Shown here piece after piece: positions 1 through 8,606 of a DNA stretch of 64,000 nucleotides; within the stretch, counting starts at the first letter, position 1, and every line of letters starts with the position of its first letter. Location: contig NZ_CP015405.2 in the NCBI RefSeq assembly GCF_001689125.2, forward strand, positions 1,579,001-1,643,000. The letters run 5' to 3'. The stretch is from Blautia pseudococcoides (GTDB lineage Bacteria; Bacillota; Clostridia; Lachnospirales; Lachnospiraceae). The notes below the pieces were generated by a model. It did no database searches, was not told the origin of the DNA, and saw only the letters and a program-made list of their open reading frames with translations. A program made the position numbers and the translations under genes.

Positions 1-2313
1 ATACGGCAGCTCCGGGCTGATGGCGTAGCCTTTGGCATCAGTCACCAGTTCCGGTACCGGTACTGCCTGTCCGTCCTTATAAGTGACGGCTGTCTGTTCC
101 TTACTGAAATCATAGCCGATAAAATCCTCTGCCGTATAGGAGATTCCATTTCCCGGCTTTAATTCCCCGCTTTTCACCTTGGACAGGCTGCTGACCAGAT
201 AGACCTTAAATCCGGCTCCCTTGACAAGGTCCACTTCTGTCTGATCCCCGTCTTCACTGATCTTTATCAGTTGGAACGCCTGCTTTTTTACAGTCTCACG
301 GACCGTTAAGTCACGGGTGACTTCTGCTTTTGCCTGGCCTTCGTAGGTGATCGACACGTCATATTCCGTGGGATCTAATGTGTAGCCGGCCGGAGGCGGC
401 GTGATCTCTTTTACATACATTTTCCCCAGATATAACTGTGAAAAATCCAGCGTGCCGTCCTGCCGGATCACTCCTTGGGCGATCAGGCTGTCCTTTTTGT
501 GCACCACTCCTGTCCGCCCGTCCGGATGCAGGATATCCTCCCTTGCGTACAGGCCATAAACTGCCCCGGCCAGGGAAGCATCCCCCTGCGGCTGAAAACT
601 GCCCGTTTCTATATCGATCTTATTGATATGGACGCTTCCGGTTACTCTTTCATCGGCTGCTTCGATTTCAATTGTCTTTCCGGCTTCTAACTCTGCCTTG
701 TGGATGGCAGGATTCCATACATAATTTTCCGGCGCGGTGATCTCGCGCACATATACCGTCTTCAGCGCCGAATCAAAATAATCGCTGACGGCTTTCCCAT
801 CTGTTCCTGTGGCCGGCATAGCCATCAGGAGATTCTCACATTTCTGATCGGTATAAATGCCATATACCGCCCCCGCAAGCGGATTCTTCGTGTCCGCATC
901 CTTTTTCGTCAGTTCGATTCTGGTCATTTCCAGCCAGTCCACGCGGAAGCTGACTGGCTCTGCGCTTTCCGATTCAAACACGCCGATATCCTGACTGGCT
1001 TCCCCTGTGGAAAGCACCAGCGTCCTCCATGTCTCCCCTACAGATCCGTGGAGCCTGCCGGATGCATAGTTCCCGGTCACGGTCAGCGGGGCGGTCAGAT
1101 AGAACGTATCCCCGCCGTAAATGCGGATATTTCCATTGGTTTTGGAAGTCCCCTTAGTCTTGTTTACACAGGTCACATCTTTTGGTACGGCGATGGTGAT
1201 ATAGTTCCGGTGGTCGCCCTCCAGCTTGATGCCCGGAGTCTTCTGGCTGTCCCCGTCCCTTACAGCCTTGACATCTGTTTTAGATAAGCTGATCTCGCCC
1301 TTTGGCGGTTCTTCCATCCCAAACAGATGATCGATGTATCCGATGACGCCTGCATTGACCAGGTCGTTGTAATCACAGCCCGTGAACCCGGCTTCCCCTG
1401 CATACGCATAGCTGGCTGCAATGTGGGTATAGACATATTTTTCTTCTGCGCTTTTCTCGGACAGATAACTGCCGGTGATATCCCCTGCGCCGCCATAGCC
1501 ATAATATAAAACTTTCTGCAGGTTTTTATTGGAATCCAGCACCTGCGCCACATAGTCCCCGGTGGGAGGCGATGCCTTCTGTGATTCCAGACAATAGGCG
1601 ATCTTCCCATTTACAGTGAACCAGCAGGTCAGGTAATTCCCGATATAGCTTGGGTAATAGATGGTCTCGCCTTTTTGGAGGTTTACCGTGGTTCGGGCGT
1701 TAAAGCGGTTCTCTGCCCCGGAAAAGACCATCACATTCCCGGATTCGATCTTGTCTTCCAGCGCTTTCAGAGACTCTTTTGTGTCGGTCTGGTCAGAACT
1801 GATGATCTTTACCTCCGGCTCTTTGGGTCCTTCCTGCGAATCCTCTTCGGATGCCGTGTCCTCCTTCTGCTTCTCCCCGCCGTTTGTATGGTCCTGTGCC
1901 TGTCCTTCCGTGTCCGTCAGGATGACCTTTCTGGTAATGACATAACTGTCCCTCTGATCCTTTGGCATAACAAGGTAACTGGCAATGTAGGTTCCTGCCT
2001 GATCCGGATGGTAGTCACCGCCGTCTTCCCCCTTGATCTCTGTCAGGGCCACATCTTCCCTTTCTGCATCATAGCGGATTCCTTCCATACAGGTCTCTAT
2101 GGAAAAATCCGGGTCGGATATTTCTTTTGTGATATCCTCTGCCGATGCTCTTTCCTGTGTATCCGTGTTTGCTGCAACAGTTTCTGCCGCGACAGGGGCT
2201 TCTTTTGTCTCCTCTGCGGCGAACACCGGGGCGCTTCCAAGGGAGCTTGCCCCCATCAGTATGGCAAGTCCCAGCGCTGTGATCCTTTGCTTTATGTTTC
2301 TAATCTTCATCAT
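1..2313 (-). CDS. Cna-B/SpaA-type surface adhesin with thioester-like domain (3' end outside window)
   Basis: This reading frame is open for 771 codons from an ATG-ATG start at 2313/2310 behind an AAAGGGG site and runs off the left edge. A signal peptide (about residues 1-33) is followed by an acidic linker. A region around Cys241 (motif AYCLESQ) resembles the TQXA/thioester domains that let Gram-positive adhesins bind host targets covalently. Three prealbumin-like Cna-B/SpaA repeats follow, starting near residues 463, 559 and 680, each with the LAGAVYG or KGAGFKVY signature and a lysine for an isopeptide bond. Any sortase motif would lie outside the window. The protein is inferred to be a wall-anchored adhesin or pilin carried by a mobile element. 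The family is fairly secure; the thioester assignment is less so. Confidence 0.85.
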   Translation of the reverse strand, partial: MMKIRNIKQRITALGLAILMGASSLGSAPVFAAEETKEAPVAAETVAANTDTQERASAEDITKEISDPDFSIETCMEGIRYDAEREDVALTEIKGEDGGDYHPDQAGTYIASYLVMPKDQRDSYVITRKVILTDTEGQAQDHTNGGEKQKEDTASEEDSQEGPKEPEVKIISSDQTDTKESLKALEDKIESGNVMVFSGAENRFNARTTVNLQKGETIYYPSYIGNYLTCWFTVNGKIAYCLESQKASPPTGDYVAQVLDSNKNLQKVLYYGYGGAGDITGSYLSEKSAEEKYVYTHIAASYAYAGEAGFTGCDYNDLVNAGVIGYIDHLFGMEEPPKGEISLSKTDVKAVRDGDSQKTPGIKLEGDHRNYITIAVPKDVTCVNKTKGTSKTNGNIRIYGGDTFYLTAPLTVTGNYASGRLHGSVGETWRTLVLSTGEASQDIGVFESESAEPVSFRVDWLEMTRIELTKKDADTKNPLAGAVYGIYTDQKCENLLMAMPATGTDGKAVSDYFDSALKTVYVREITAPENYVWNPAIHKAELEAGKTIEIEAADERVTGSVHINKIDIETGSFQPQGDASLAGAVYGLYAREDILHPDGRTGVVHKKDSLIAQGVIRQDGTLDFSQLYLGKMYVKEITPPPAGYTLDPTEYDVSITYEGQAKAEVTRDLTVRETVKKQAFQLIKISEDGDQTEVDLVKGAGFKVYLVSSLSKVKSGELKPGNGISYTAEDFIGYDFSKEQTAVTYKDGQAVPVPELVTDAKGYAISPELPY

Positions 2314-2330
2314 GATCCCCTTTCCTAAAT

Positions 2331-2367
2331 ACAGAAGAAAACCGCAGGTTTCTGCTTACCCGCGGCT
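2331..2367 (-). terminator. Hairpin between cyclotransferase and surface-protein genes
   Basis: On the minus strand an 8-9 bp stem (CCGCGGGT paired with ACCTGCGG, one mismatch) is followed by TTTTCTTC. It lies downstream of the cyclotransferase stop but only about 20 bases ahead of the surface-protein start, so it could act as a terminator or as an attenuator of the adhesin gene. Confidence 0.4.
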
Positions 2368-2369
2368 TC

Positions 2370-2876
2370 CTATCGTGTTGGATGTTTTTCAGTTTTTCTT
2401 TGTTTCTCCCGCCTTTTCCTTACCTCGGACATGGTGCGTTTCACCGCGTCCATAACGGGCTTGGATGGGACACCGTTCTGTCCGCAGCCTTCTATGATCC
2501 CTCTTAAATAAAAATCGGAAGGGACAGCCGGGCAGTCCTTGTAGGGAGCGTTCATGGTGTAAACGGCTGCTTTCCAGATTTTCCCCTTTGTGTCCTGCAC
2601 GGATATGGTCTCTTTGCTATACAGATGGGGATACCCTTCGTATCGGTCCAGGCTCCCCTCACAGGATGGCGTGATCTTCCAAAGCACCCCGTCTACCATG
2701 CTCCCGTTTTCCGGCAGTATGGTTGCCACGCCGCCTCCAGAGGGCCTGCCGCAGAATGCCAGCCGGTAATCCTTAAGCTGCACGTTTCCTACCACCTTGG
2801 CATCCGGGCACCGGAATTCCATCTGGTCTAAGTTCATGTTGCTCCCATATGCAAAATATAATTTCTCCTTCATCAC
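2370..2876 (-). CDS. Gamma-glutamylcyclotransferase-like protein (AIG2/GGCT fold)
   Basis: The 168-residue protein starts at one of two adjacent ATGs (2876 or 2873) behind GGAGGTGACAGGTG. The N-terminus has the family hallmark FAYGSNM, the loop that binds the gamma-glutamyl moiety. DRYEGYP at mid-protein holds the usual catalytic-glutamate region, and the length is normal. Family members release 5-oxoproline from gamma-glutamyl amines or edit gamma-glutamyl isopeptides. The gene lies just downstream of a broken amidoligase. GGCT-like and amidoligase genes recur together in mobile elements, which suggests linked making and trimming of an amide bond. The substrate is unknown. Confidence 0.8.
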   Translation of the reverse strand: MMKEKLYFAYGSNMNLDQMEFRCPDAKVVGNVQLKDYRLAFCGRPSGGGVATILPENGSMVDGVLWKITPSCEGSLDRYEGYPHLYSKETISVQDTKGKIWKAAVYTMNAPYKDCPAVPSDFYLRGIIEGCGQNGVPSKPVMDAVKRTMSEVRKRREKQRKTEKHPTR

Positions 2877-2889
2877 CTGTCACCTCCCT

Positions 2890-3833
2890 TCACCTCGTCT
2901 GTCCCGCATTCTGCCTGCGGTTCTCATAGACGCTCTTGTCATATCTCCATGCCCGGCTCCCCTCCAGATTGGAGAGCAGGTGATCCCGGACATTCTTATA
3001 TTCCGGCCCGATCAGCCCCAGCCGCAGTAAAAAGGTGCGGAAGGTAAAACAGGGATTCTCCGAGATCTCGGTCTTCCTCATCTGGGTTTTCTGCTGGTTG
3101 ATGGCCTGTGCGGAAATGGCAAGGGCGAGCGTGATGTTCGCCCGCACCTTTCCGGCATGGAGGGTGCTTTCAAAACACCTCCATTCCATTTGAAAATACA
3201 GCATGAAGGTTCAATGCATGATACCGGGTATCATCATAATGTTCATAGCTGCCGTCCCTGCCTTCATACCAAAGCCTCTTGACCTGCTCCATAGACATGT
3301 TGTTGGACGGCAGTTTCCGGATATCTTCAAGGACTGTCTTTCTGACTTTCTGGCAGTAATCTATTTCCCTTGCCGTCTGTACTTTCAGCGCTTTGAACAG
3401 GATGTCTTCTTTGGCATACATAATGGTAAGGGCGTTCTTTAAGCTCCGGGGCGTATGGTTGGATGCATCCACATGGACGTGCATTCCGCAGGATGCATTT
3501 ACCCTTGCGCCATGCCTCCGCAGACACCTGATAACCTCCTGCAGTTTTTTCATCTCGCTGTATTCCAGTTTTGGACTTACCATCTCTGTGCGGTATTCGT
3601 CTCCAGCCAGCATGGTCTGTCCGCCATACCTTAATTCTGGCCGTATGCTGACATCCCGCATAATTTTCCACTCTTTTCCTTCTGAATCGTTTACACACCA
3701 TGCATCATAGGAATTCCTATGGTGTGGCTGTGACTGAAACATTTCCCCAATAATTTTAGCTGCCTTTTCCCTTGTGATTCCCGTCATCTCAATCTCTGTT
3801 CCAAAATACTGGTCTTTCAGATCGATAAATCAT
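2890..3833 (-). pseudogene. Putative amidoligase, disrupted at both ends of the coding region
   Basis: The central frame (3787-3170) reads as an amidoligase of the COOH-NH2 ligase/glutamine-synthetase-like fold, with ASCGMHVHVDA as the metal-binding strand. It ends at a stop just after FSNGMEVF. The expected continuation (EWRCFESTLHAGKVRA onward) lies in the next frame at about 3186-2890. In the preserved tandem AATGGAATGG, adding one more AATGG unit would restore FSNGMEWRCFEST, so loss of a 5-base unit is the simplest explanation. At the 5' end the conserved FGTEIEMTG precedes the first in-frame ATG and follows a stop. The ATG at 3833, with an AGGAAGG site, is one base out of frame, and removing one T of TTT would restore MIIDLKDQYFGTEIEMTG. 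It is probably non-functional. Confidence 0.75.
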
Positions 3834-3872
3834 CCCTGCCTTCCTTTTTGCATCATTGATTTTCTCTCCCCA

Positions 3873-5047
3873 TCACTTTTTTTCTTTTATCTGTTCGTCT
3901 ATACTTCGCAGGCGGATACCGATTGCCTCTATGACCGTAACCGTGACTCCATTCCCTGCCTGCTTATATAGCTGGGCGTCTGACATTCCTTCCAGCATCT
4001 TGTCTATCTGGCTGTCATGGTAGCCCTGCAGCCTCAGGCACTCTCTGGGCACAAGCCTCCGGATCCTGCCATGGCAGACTACCCCGTGGCGGTCTGTTGC
4101 CGTGAGCGTAAACATAGGCTCCTCCGGCTCTTTCATCCTTCTCCCGTTCTGCCTTGTCTCTGCCTTTGCAGGCGCCAGGATGGCTCTGGGGCCTTCCTGA
4201 TGCCGCATTTTGGGCGGCTCTGTAAGGTGAAGGGTCCCCTGCTGGATGCCGGTAGTCAGCGTATGGGCAATGCCCCGCCCCACCCGGCCCCGCCTGGTAT
4301 TCATGGATGCATAGCCTAAATCAATGCTGTCACCGGGATACGCCATCTTGTAGCCTTTCTTCGTGTTTTCCTTGATCGGGACACCCATCTCATATAATCC
4401 GGTCTTCCTGCCCTGCGCGGTCAGAGTGCAGCTCAATCCGTCCGGGTGGTAGACCCGGTTTCCCTGCGGCCCTGGAATGACTTGTGTAAGAGCTGCTCCG
4501 TTTGTTTCTGGGAAAGGAAGTATTTTTCCGGCACATCGTCCATCAAGATATCCGACAATATACACCCTCTTCCTTGACTGTGGGACTCGGAAATCCTTGC
4601 TGTTAAGCACTTTCCATTCCACATGATACCCCAGTTCAAAAAGCGTGCCGAGGATGGTGTGAAACGTCCTCCCCTGGTCATGCGATAACAGTCCGGGTAC
4701 ATTCTCAAGGAGAACATAAGAAGGGCGCTTATCTTTAACCACTCTGGCGATCTCAAAGAAAAGGGTTCCTCTGGCATCTTCAAATCCTCTCCGCTTTCCG
4801 GCGATTGAGAATGCCTGGCAAGGAAATCCTGCGCATAGCAGATCAAAGTCCGGCATTCTTCCTGTTTCAATTGTTCTTGCATCGTCACAAAACCACTCCC
4901 CTTCCGTATCGAACAGCCTCCGGTAGTTCCTGTCTGCATGCGCGTCCGCCTCACAGTGCCCCACGCAGGTGAACCCTCCGGCTCTTGCAAGCCCTTCACG
5001 GAACCCTCCGATCCCGCTGAATAAATCAAAAAATCTTATGGTTGCAT
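3873..5047 (-). CDS. DNA (cytosine-5-)-methyltransferase (start disrupted or non-canonical)
   Basis: All core C5-methyltransferase motifs are present in order: FFDLFSGIGGF (motif I, AdoMet), GFPCQAFS (motif IV, catalytic Cys), ENVPGL (motif VI), QSRKRVYIVGY (motif VIII), and C-terminal LQGY and QAGNGV (motifs IX/X). Motif I lies upstream of the first in-frame ATG (4964). No ATG, GTG or TTG opens this frame before it. The ATG at 5047 has an ideal AAGGAGG site but is out of frame by one base: it reads MQP-stop, whereas one extra A would give MQPIRFFDLFSGIGG. Either the gene has lost a base, the assembly has, or a rare start is used. No restriction partner is visible, so it is probably an orphan enzyme of the element, used in modification or anti-restriction. 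Confidence 0.82.
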
Positions 5048-5070
5048 CTATCAGCCTCCTTTTTTACTTG

Positions 5071-5103
5071 TGAAAAAAAGCAGCATGGAAACTCCACGCT
5101 GCT
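5071..5103 (-). terminator. Rho-independent terminator
   Basis: On the minus strand an 11-base stem AGCAGCGTGGA/TCCATGCTGCT (one mismatch) with a 3-base loop is followed by seven T residues. It lies after the ribbon-helix-helix-like gene at 5137-5541 and before the methyltransferase, so it separates the two transcription units. Confidence 0.8.
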
Positions 5104-5136
5104 TTTAAAAACCATATGTTCTTGTCTGTCTTTTTG

Positions 5137-5541
5137 TTATGCCTCTGCCTGTTCCTCTTCCGTCAAAAGATCCGGTCCCTCTGGTTCCTCCCCTTCTGGT
5201 TCTTCACTATCCTCCCCATGGGGGCTTTCCTCCTCTTTCAGCTCCTGTTGCAGGATTTCCTCTTCCTCTCTGGCGATTGCGCTTTCGATTATTTCGAGCA
5301 GGAAATCTTTTTGTTTGCATTTTTTCTTTGCAACCACCCGCTTCAGTCTTTTGAAAAGTTCCTCTGACACCTGCACCGCTACCGTTCTTGCTGCCATATG
5401 ATCCACTCCTTTTTCCATAAAATGTTCTTCAATGACTTTCCTTAGAAATTCTTTTGTAGTAATCTCATCCCTCTCGATTTCCTGCCGTATTTTTTTGTGC
5501 AGCTCTATCGGGATGGGTCCGCATATGTTCTTCTCTTCCAT
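5137..5541 (-). CDS. Small DNA-binding-like protein with two related helical segments and acidic tail
   Basis: This 134-residue protein contains two similar segments: residues about 7-43 (PIPIELHKKIRQEIERDEIT, then KEFLRKVIEEHF) and about 52-88 (VAVQVSEELFKRLKRVVAKK, then KDFLLEIIESAI). Both show the strand-helix-helix pattern of ribbon-helix-helix proteins. The last 40 residues are almost entirely Glu/Pro/Asp. It lies downstream of the ParR/ParM pair and is followed by a terminator. It may be a DNA-binding accessory of the segregation module or a regulator. I do not recognise an exact family. Confidence 0.6.
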   Translation of the reverse strand: MEEKNICGPIPIELHKKIRQEIERDEITTKEFLRKVIEEHFMEKGVDHMAARTVAVQVSEELFKRLKRVVAKKKCKQKDFLLEIIESAIAREEEEILQQELKEEESPHGEDSEEPEGEEPEGPDLLTEEEQAEA

Positions 5542-5740
5542 AGGCGCTTCTCCTTTCCTTTGCTACACACAACATACTCCAAAAGCGCAGGAATATCCAT
5601 TCACATTACTACACGAATATATGGCACCCTCACGTTCCAAAACGAAGCATATTACATAACAGGATATTTCATGCTTTCAGTAGGCATCCCCCCTTTCACG
5701 ATTGGTTTCATTTTTCTGCTTCAACGGATTTTTTCTTTTG

Positions 5741-6004
5741 TCACAGGCTGTCTAAAAAATCCAGCATCGGTTTCGGAATATTCTCTTTCTCCGGCTCAGA
5801 TTGTGCCGGACTGCCACATTTTAGTTCTTCCCGAACAGTCCTGCGGATGATCCGTTCCATGGCTTCCATGCCCTCTGCCTGCAGGATCGCCCGCACCAGA
5901 AAGGCGTTCTTCCCGCCATCCGGAACACCCTGCAGCACTTCCCATGCCTGTCTATGGTCCGGGTTCTCCATGTTGGGACGGAAGGAAAAGACCGGGCGGC
6001 TCAT
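5741..6004 (-). CDS. ParR-like centromere-binding protein
   Basis: The 87-residue protein overlaps the end of the ParM-like gene by ATGA (start 6004, ParM stop 6001-6003), showing translational coupling. The N-terminal pattern FSFRPNMENPDHRQAWEVL, followed by a segment ending in AFLVRAIL, matches the small ParR/StbB-type proteins of Firmicute elements, in which a ribbon-helix-helix N-terminus binds the centromere and the C-terminus binds the ParM filament. The C-terminal IPKPMLDFLDSL is typical of the ParM-contacting tail. It probably helps segregate the excised circular element. Confidence 0.65.
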   Translation of the reverse strand: MSRPVFSFRPNMENPDHRQAWEVLQGVPDGGKNAFLVRAILQAEGMEAMERIIRRTVREELKCGSPAQSEPEKENIPKPMLDFLDSL

Positions 6005-6916
6005 CGCGCCGGCATCTGCCCGGCAAGCCGCTCAAAGGCCATGGCGTTGGCATGGACGTCCTCCAGATAAATCTGCCGGCACAGCCCGTCCTGCGGCCTC
6101 ACGTGGCGCTTTACGATGCCGGCTCCGCCGCCCATGACTACAGAAGGGACTGCCTTCATGTCAAACCCCGCTTCTGTAACACAGGAGAGTATCCGCTGCG
6201 TATATTCCCTCCCGCACTGCTGGATGACTGCTTTTGCTGCCGGGTCAAGGCTGCAGGGCTGCCCGTTTAAGACACGCTCGATCTGCATATCCGTAACAGA
6301 CAGCCCCACGTTCCTCCTGACCTGCTCCATGATTTCATCGATACACCGTATCATCCCCATTTCCAGACTTCGGCAGGTGGCGGCATTGGGGACGGCGTTG
6401 TCAAGCCGCATCAGATCCACCGTCCAGCCTCCGATGTCGATCAGGAGCACAGACGGTTCCTCCCTTAGGTATTCCGGGTGCAGGGCCAGGGCGGAATACC
6501 CCTGCGGGAACAGCCTCACATCCTCAATGGCAGCCTCATAGCTTACGCTCTCGTAACGGAACCGGAGGGGCTGGTTCTTTCGCAACAGATATTCCCTGAA
6601 TCTCTGTTTCTCCCTGCCGAATCCGGCAAGCGGGAGCCCGGCTGCCAGAACAACCCTCTCCTTTTCCGGCGCTTTCCGGTACTTTAATTCCTGTGCAATG
6701 GCAGCCAGCGTCAGCAGATAATAATTATCATTGGCTGTCTTGTCTTTGACCAGCGACTGCCGTCCGGTACCGCAGACATAATATTTTCCGCCGTACTGCA
6801 GCACATTCTGCATGGTATACGGTTCATATTCATATACGGACAGCCCCGTTGGGAAACAAAAGTGCGGGGTTTTTATGGCATAATAGCCATGGTCGATTCC
6901 TATGATGATAGGGCAT
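6001..6916 (-). CDS. ParM/StbA-like actin-family segregation ATPase (single-base disruption at start)
   Basis: The phosphate-1 loop of the actin fold is visible as IGIDHGYYAIKT, followed by the adenine-site region (LLIDIGGWTVDL, an actin phosphate-2 motif) and SVVMGGGAGIVKRH near the C-terminus. This is the expected order for ParM/Alp proteins. The first in-frame ATG (6813) lies after the phosphate-1 loop and would give a dead protein. The ATG at 6916, with an AAAGGATGTG site, is one base out of frame. Removing one C of CCC gives the natural start MPIIIGIDHGYYAIKT. The gene is therefore either a recent pseudogene or carries an assembly indel. ParR follows with an ATGA overlap. Confidence 0.72.
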
Positions 6917-7126
6917 CACATCCTTTCAAAAAAATATATTAATGAGAAATATGGGAAATATAAGGTTGGAAGGGGGTTGCGTAGGAGAGAGGGGAGTGCT
7001 GGGATGCTGAACATTGTTCTTCCCAGAAGGTTAGGTCCTAAACTGTCCCGGTTCATGTCCCGGAATAAAAGGAGAACTCTTATCCAAGGATTTTCGCTAG
7101 AAAAGAAAAAGCAGGGCACACGCCTG

Positions 7127-7528
7127 TTAAAGCATGTACTCCTGCTCTGGAAACTCCCAGCCCTCTTCTTTATAGAGCCTTCGCATAACCTCTTTTAAAT
7201 TTTCTCTTATTTCCTCTTTGGGTATATTCCTTAAAAAATCCATCAGCCACATATCATGCAGATGATACTCCCCTTCCGTTTCATCGGTCCACTCTGCAAC
7301 ATCACAGTCTTCCATTAATCTCATTAAACAGTCAAACTGTTCCGTAAACTGCGGGGACACCTCATTCCAGAGTTTCAGGTTATAACTGGTGAACCCTAAA
7401 AAATCAGTGATATAGGTCAATCGGTCAAAATCTCCAAGGCTCATTTTTTCTGTTTCCGTAAGCAGCATTCTGTCTTTTTCTCCGCACAGCTGTAAGAAGA
7501 TCTGCTTTTCTGTATCTGTTTTCTGCAT
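7127..7528 (-). CDS. Hypothetical acidic protein, divergent from an XRE regulator
   Basis: I chose the start at 7528 (MQKTDTEKQ) because AAGGAGAACTTT precedes it. The longer frame up to 7624 would run through repeated operator-like DNA. The 133-residue protein is acidic and helical, with no recognised motif. It is divergent from the XRE gene at 7643, and the shared intergenic region has repeated CGAAAC elements. The arrangement suggests control by that regulator, perhaps as a toxin-antitoxin-like or lysogeny-type switch, but nothing in the sequence proves function. Confidence 0.5.
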   Translation of the reverse strand: MQKTDTEKQIFLQLCGEKDRMLLTETEKMSLGDFDRLTYITDFLGFTSYNLKLWNEVSPQFTEQFDCLMRLMEDCDVAEWTDETEGEYHLHDMWLMDFLRNIPKEEIRENLKEVMRRLYKEEGWEFPEQEYML

Positions 7529-7554
7529 AAAGTTCTCCTTATCTGAAAATAATT

Positions 7555-7625
7555 CCTTATTACGAAACATTATAAAAAGCGAAACAAGTAAAATCAATAC
7601 AAAAGTTTCTTTATTGCGAAACATT
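7555..7625. promoter_or_regulatory. Repeated operator-like elements between divergent genes
   Basis: Two near-identical 17-base direct repeats (consensus CYTTATTRCGAAACATT) lie at 7555-7571 and 7609-7625, exactly 54 bases apart. A third partial copy (GCGAAACA) is at 7579-7586. They lie between the hypothetical gene and the XRE gene, with the second copy just ahead of the XRE ribosome site. They are likely binding sites of that XRE protein. Confidence 0.5.
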
Positions 7626-7642
7626 TATCAGAGGACGGTGCC

Positions 7643-7879
7643 ATGCAAAAGATCAGACCAGATATGGATATTGGTAAGAATATTCAAGCGATACGCTATC
7701 AGAATAAGATGACTCAGGAACAGGTCATTGCAAAATTGAACCTGATGGGCATCCCCATGACGAAAAGCACATATGCAAAATTAGAGACAAACCGGATGAA
7801 CATCAAAGTATCCGAACTTGTTGCCCTTGCGAAAATATTCGGCACGGATATCAATGCGTTCTTTTCTGGATTGTTATAG
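7643..7879 (+). CDS. XRE-family helix-turn-helix regulator
   Basis: The 78-residue protein is little more than an HTH_3 domain: NIQAIRYQNKMTQEQVIAKL (helices 1-2), a short insert, and STYAKLETNRMNIKVSELVALAKIFG (recognition helix to helix 5), ending in DINAFFSGLL. It starts at ATG 7643 with GAGG eight bases upstream. It is a typical element-borne repressor. Direct repeats at 7555-7625 are candidate operators for self-control and control of the divergent gene. Confidence 0.85.
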   Translation: MQKIRPDMDIGKNIQAIRYQNKMTQEQVIAKLNLMGIPMTKSTYAKLETNRMNIKVSELVALAKIFGTDINAFFSGLL

Positions 7880-7914
7880 AAAATCCCTGCACAACACATC
7901 TTCACTTAATGTTT

Positions 7915-8217
7915 TTATTTACTGTTTTTGGAAAACAGGGCGCCATAATCATACATCTTCATGCATTCATATTCCCCTATCTGCAATAGCTTCGATATGA
8001 TTATTTCCACGTCTTTATCTTCTGGCACACCAAAACGCTCACAGATTCTGCGGTTTGCCTCGAACACTTCTTTATAAAGTTCACCGCACACCCCTCCCTC
8101 TTCAAACTCATTTTTTACGTTCCTGCTCTCTGGAACCGGGTGCGTCTCAAGGTCCAGCGTTCCATTCATCAGCTCATAGAGCATTCGTTTAAATTCCATG
8201 CTGTTTTTTTCCATCAT
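7915..8217 (-). CDS. Hypothetical protein
   Basis: This 100-residue protein starts at an ATG-ATG pair (8217/8214) behind AGAAAGGATAA. It is charged and mostly helical (EFKRMLYELMNG near the N-terminus, then KDVEIIISKLLQIGEYECMKMYDYG). I recognise no catalytic or binding motif. It is convergent with the XRE gene at 7643 and divergent from the XRE gene at 8358, sharing an inverted-repeat intergenic region with the latter. That position suggests an element accessory gene under XRE control. Confidence 0.5.
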   Translation of the reverse strand: MMEKNSMEFKRMLYELMNGTLDLETHPVPESRNVKNEFEEGGVCGELYKEVFEANRRICERFGVPEDKDVEIIISKLLQIGEYECMKMYDYGALFSKNSK

Positions 8218-8248
8218 TTATCCTTTCTCTACTGCCAGAATTTTACTT

Positions 8249-8319
8249 GTCTCACTTTTACAACCGATTTTACCCTTATAACCCTGTAAAATCAATAGAA
8301 AAGGTGCAAAAAGTGAGAC
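8249..8319. promoter_or_regulatory. Long-range inverted repeat upstream of XRE gene
   Basis: An 11-base perfect inverted repeat, GTCTCACTTTT at 8249-8259 and AAAAGTGAGAC at 8309-8319, lies between two divergent genes. The 60-base spacing suits two half-sites of a looping repressor or two operators facing the two promoters. Its position directly upstream of an XRE gene suggests autoregulation. Confidence 0.45.
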
Positions 8320-8357
8320 GAAACTTTTCTATTCTTTTTGCAGGAAAGGATGCGGAT

Positions 8358-8606
8358 ATGTCTAGGCCCAGAACCCAGTCCGGCGGTAAGAACCTGATCA
8401 GCCAGCGCTTGATTGAACTTCGCAGGGAGAAAAATCTGTCCCAGCGTGATTTGGCGCATGCACTCCAGCTGGCAGGCTATGATATGGACAAAAATGTGAT
8501 CACAAGGATCGAAACGAATAAGCGGTATGTAACCGATTTGGAATTAAAAGCCCTCACTGAAATTTTTGAGGTCAGTTATGAATATCTGATTGAAGGGAAG
8601 AAATAG
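8358..8606 (+). CDS. XRE-family helix-turn-helix regulator
   Basis: I place the start at 8358 (MSRPRTQSGGKNLI) behind AGGAAAGGATGCGGAT. An earlier in-frame ATG at 8247 would run through the inverted repeat and is unlikely. The 82-residue protein has an HTH_3 domain: LIELRREKNLSQRDLAHALQ, then KNVITRIETNKRYVTDLELKA, then LTEIFEVSYEYLIEG. A strong terminator follows at once, so it is monocistronic. It probably represses itself and the divergent gene at 7915-8217. Confidence 0.85.
   Translation: MSRPRTQSGGKNLISQRLIELRREKNLSQRDLAHALQLAGYDMDKNVITRIETNKRYVTDLELKALTEIFEVSYEYLIEGKK

Noticed and set aside
700..1287. Plus-strand open frame of 195 codons
   Set aside because: It lies entirely opposite the surface-protein gene, has no ribosome site and an unnatural composition; it is a shadow frame.
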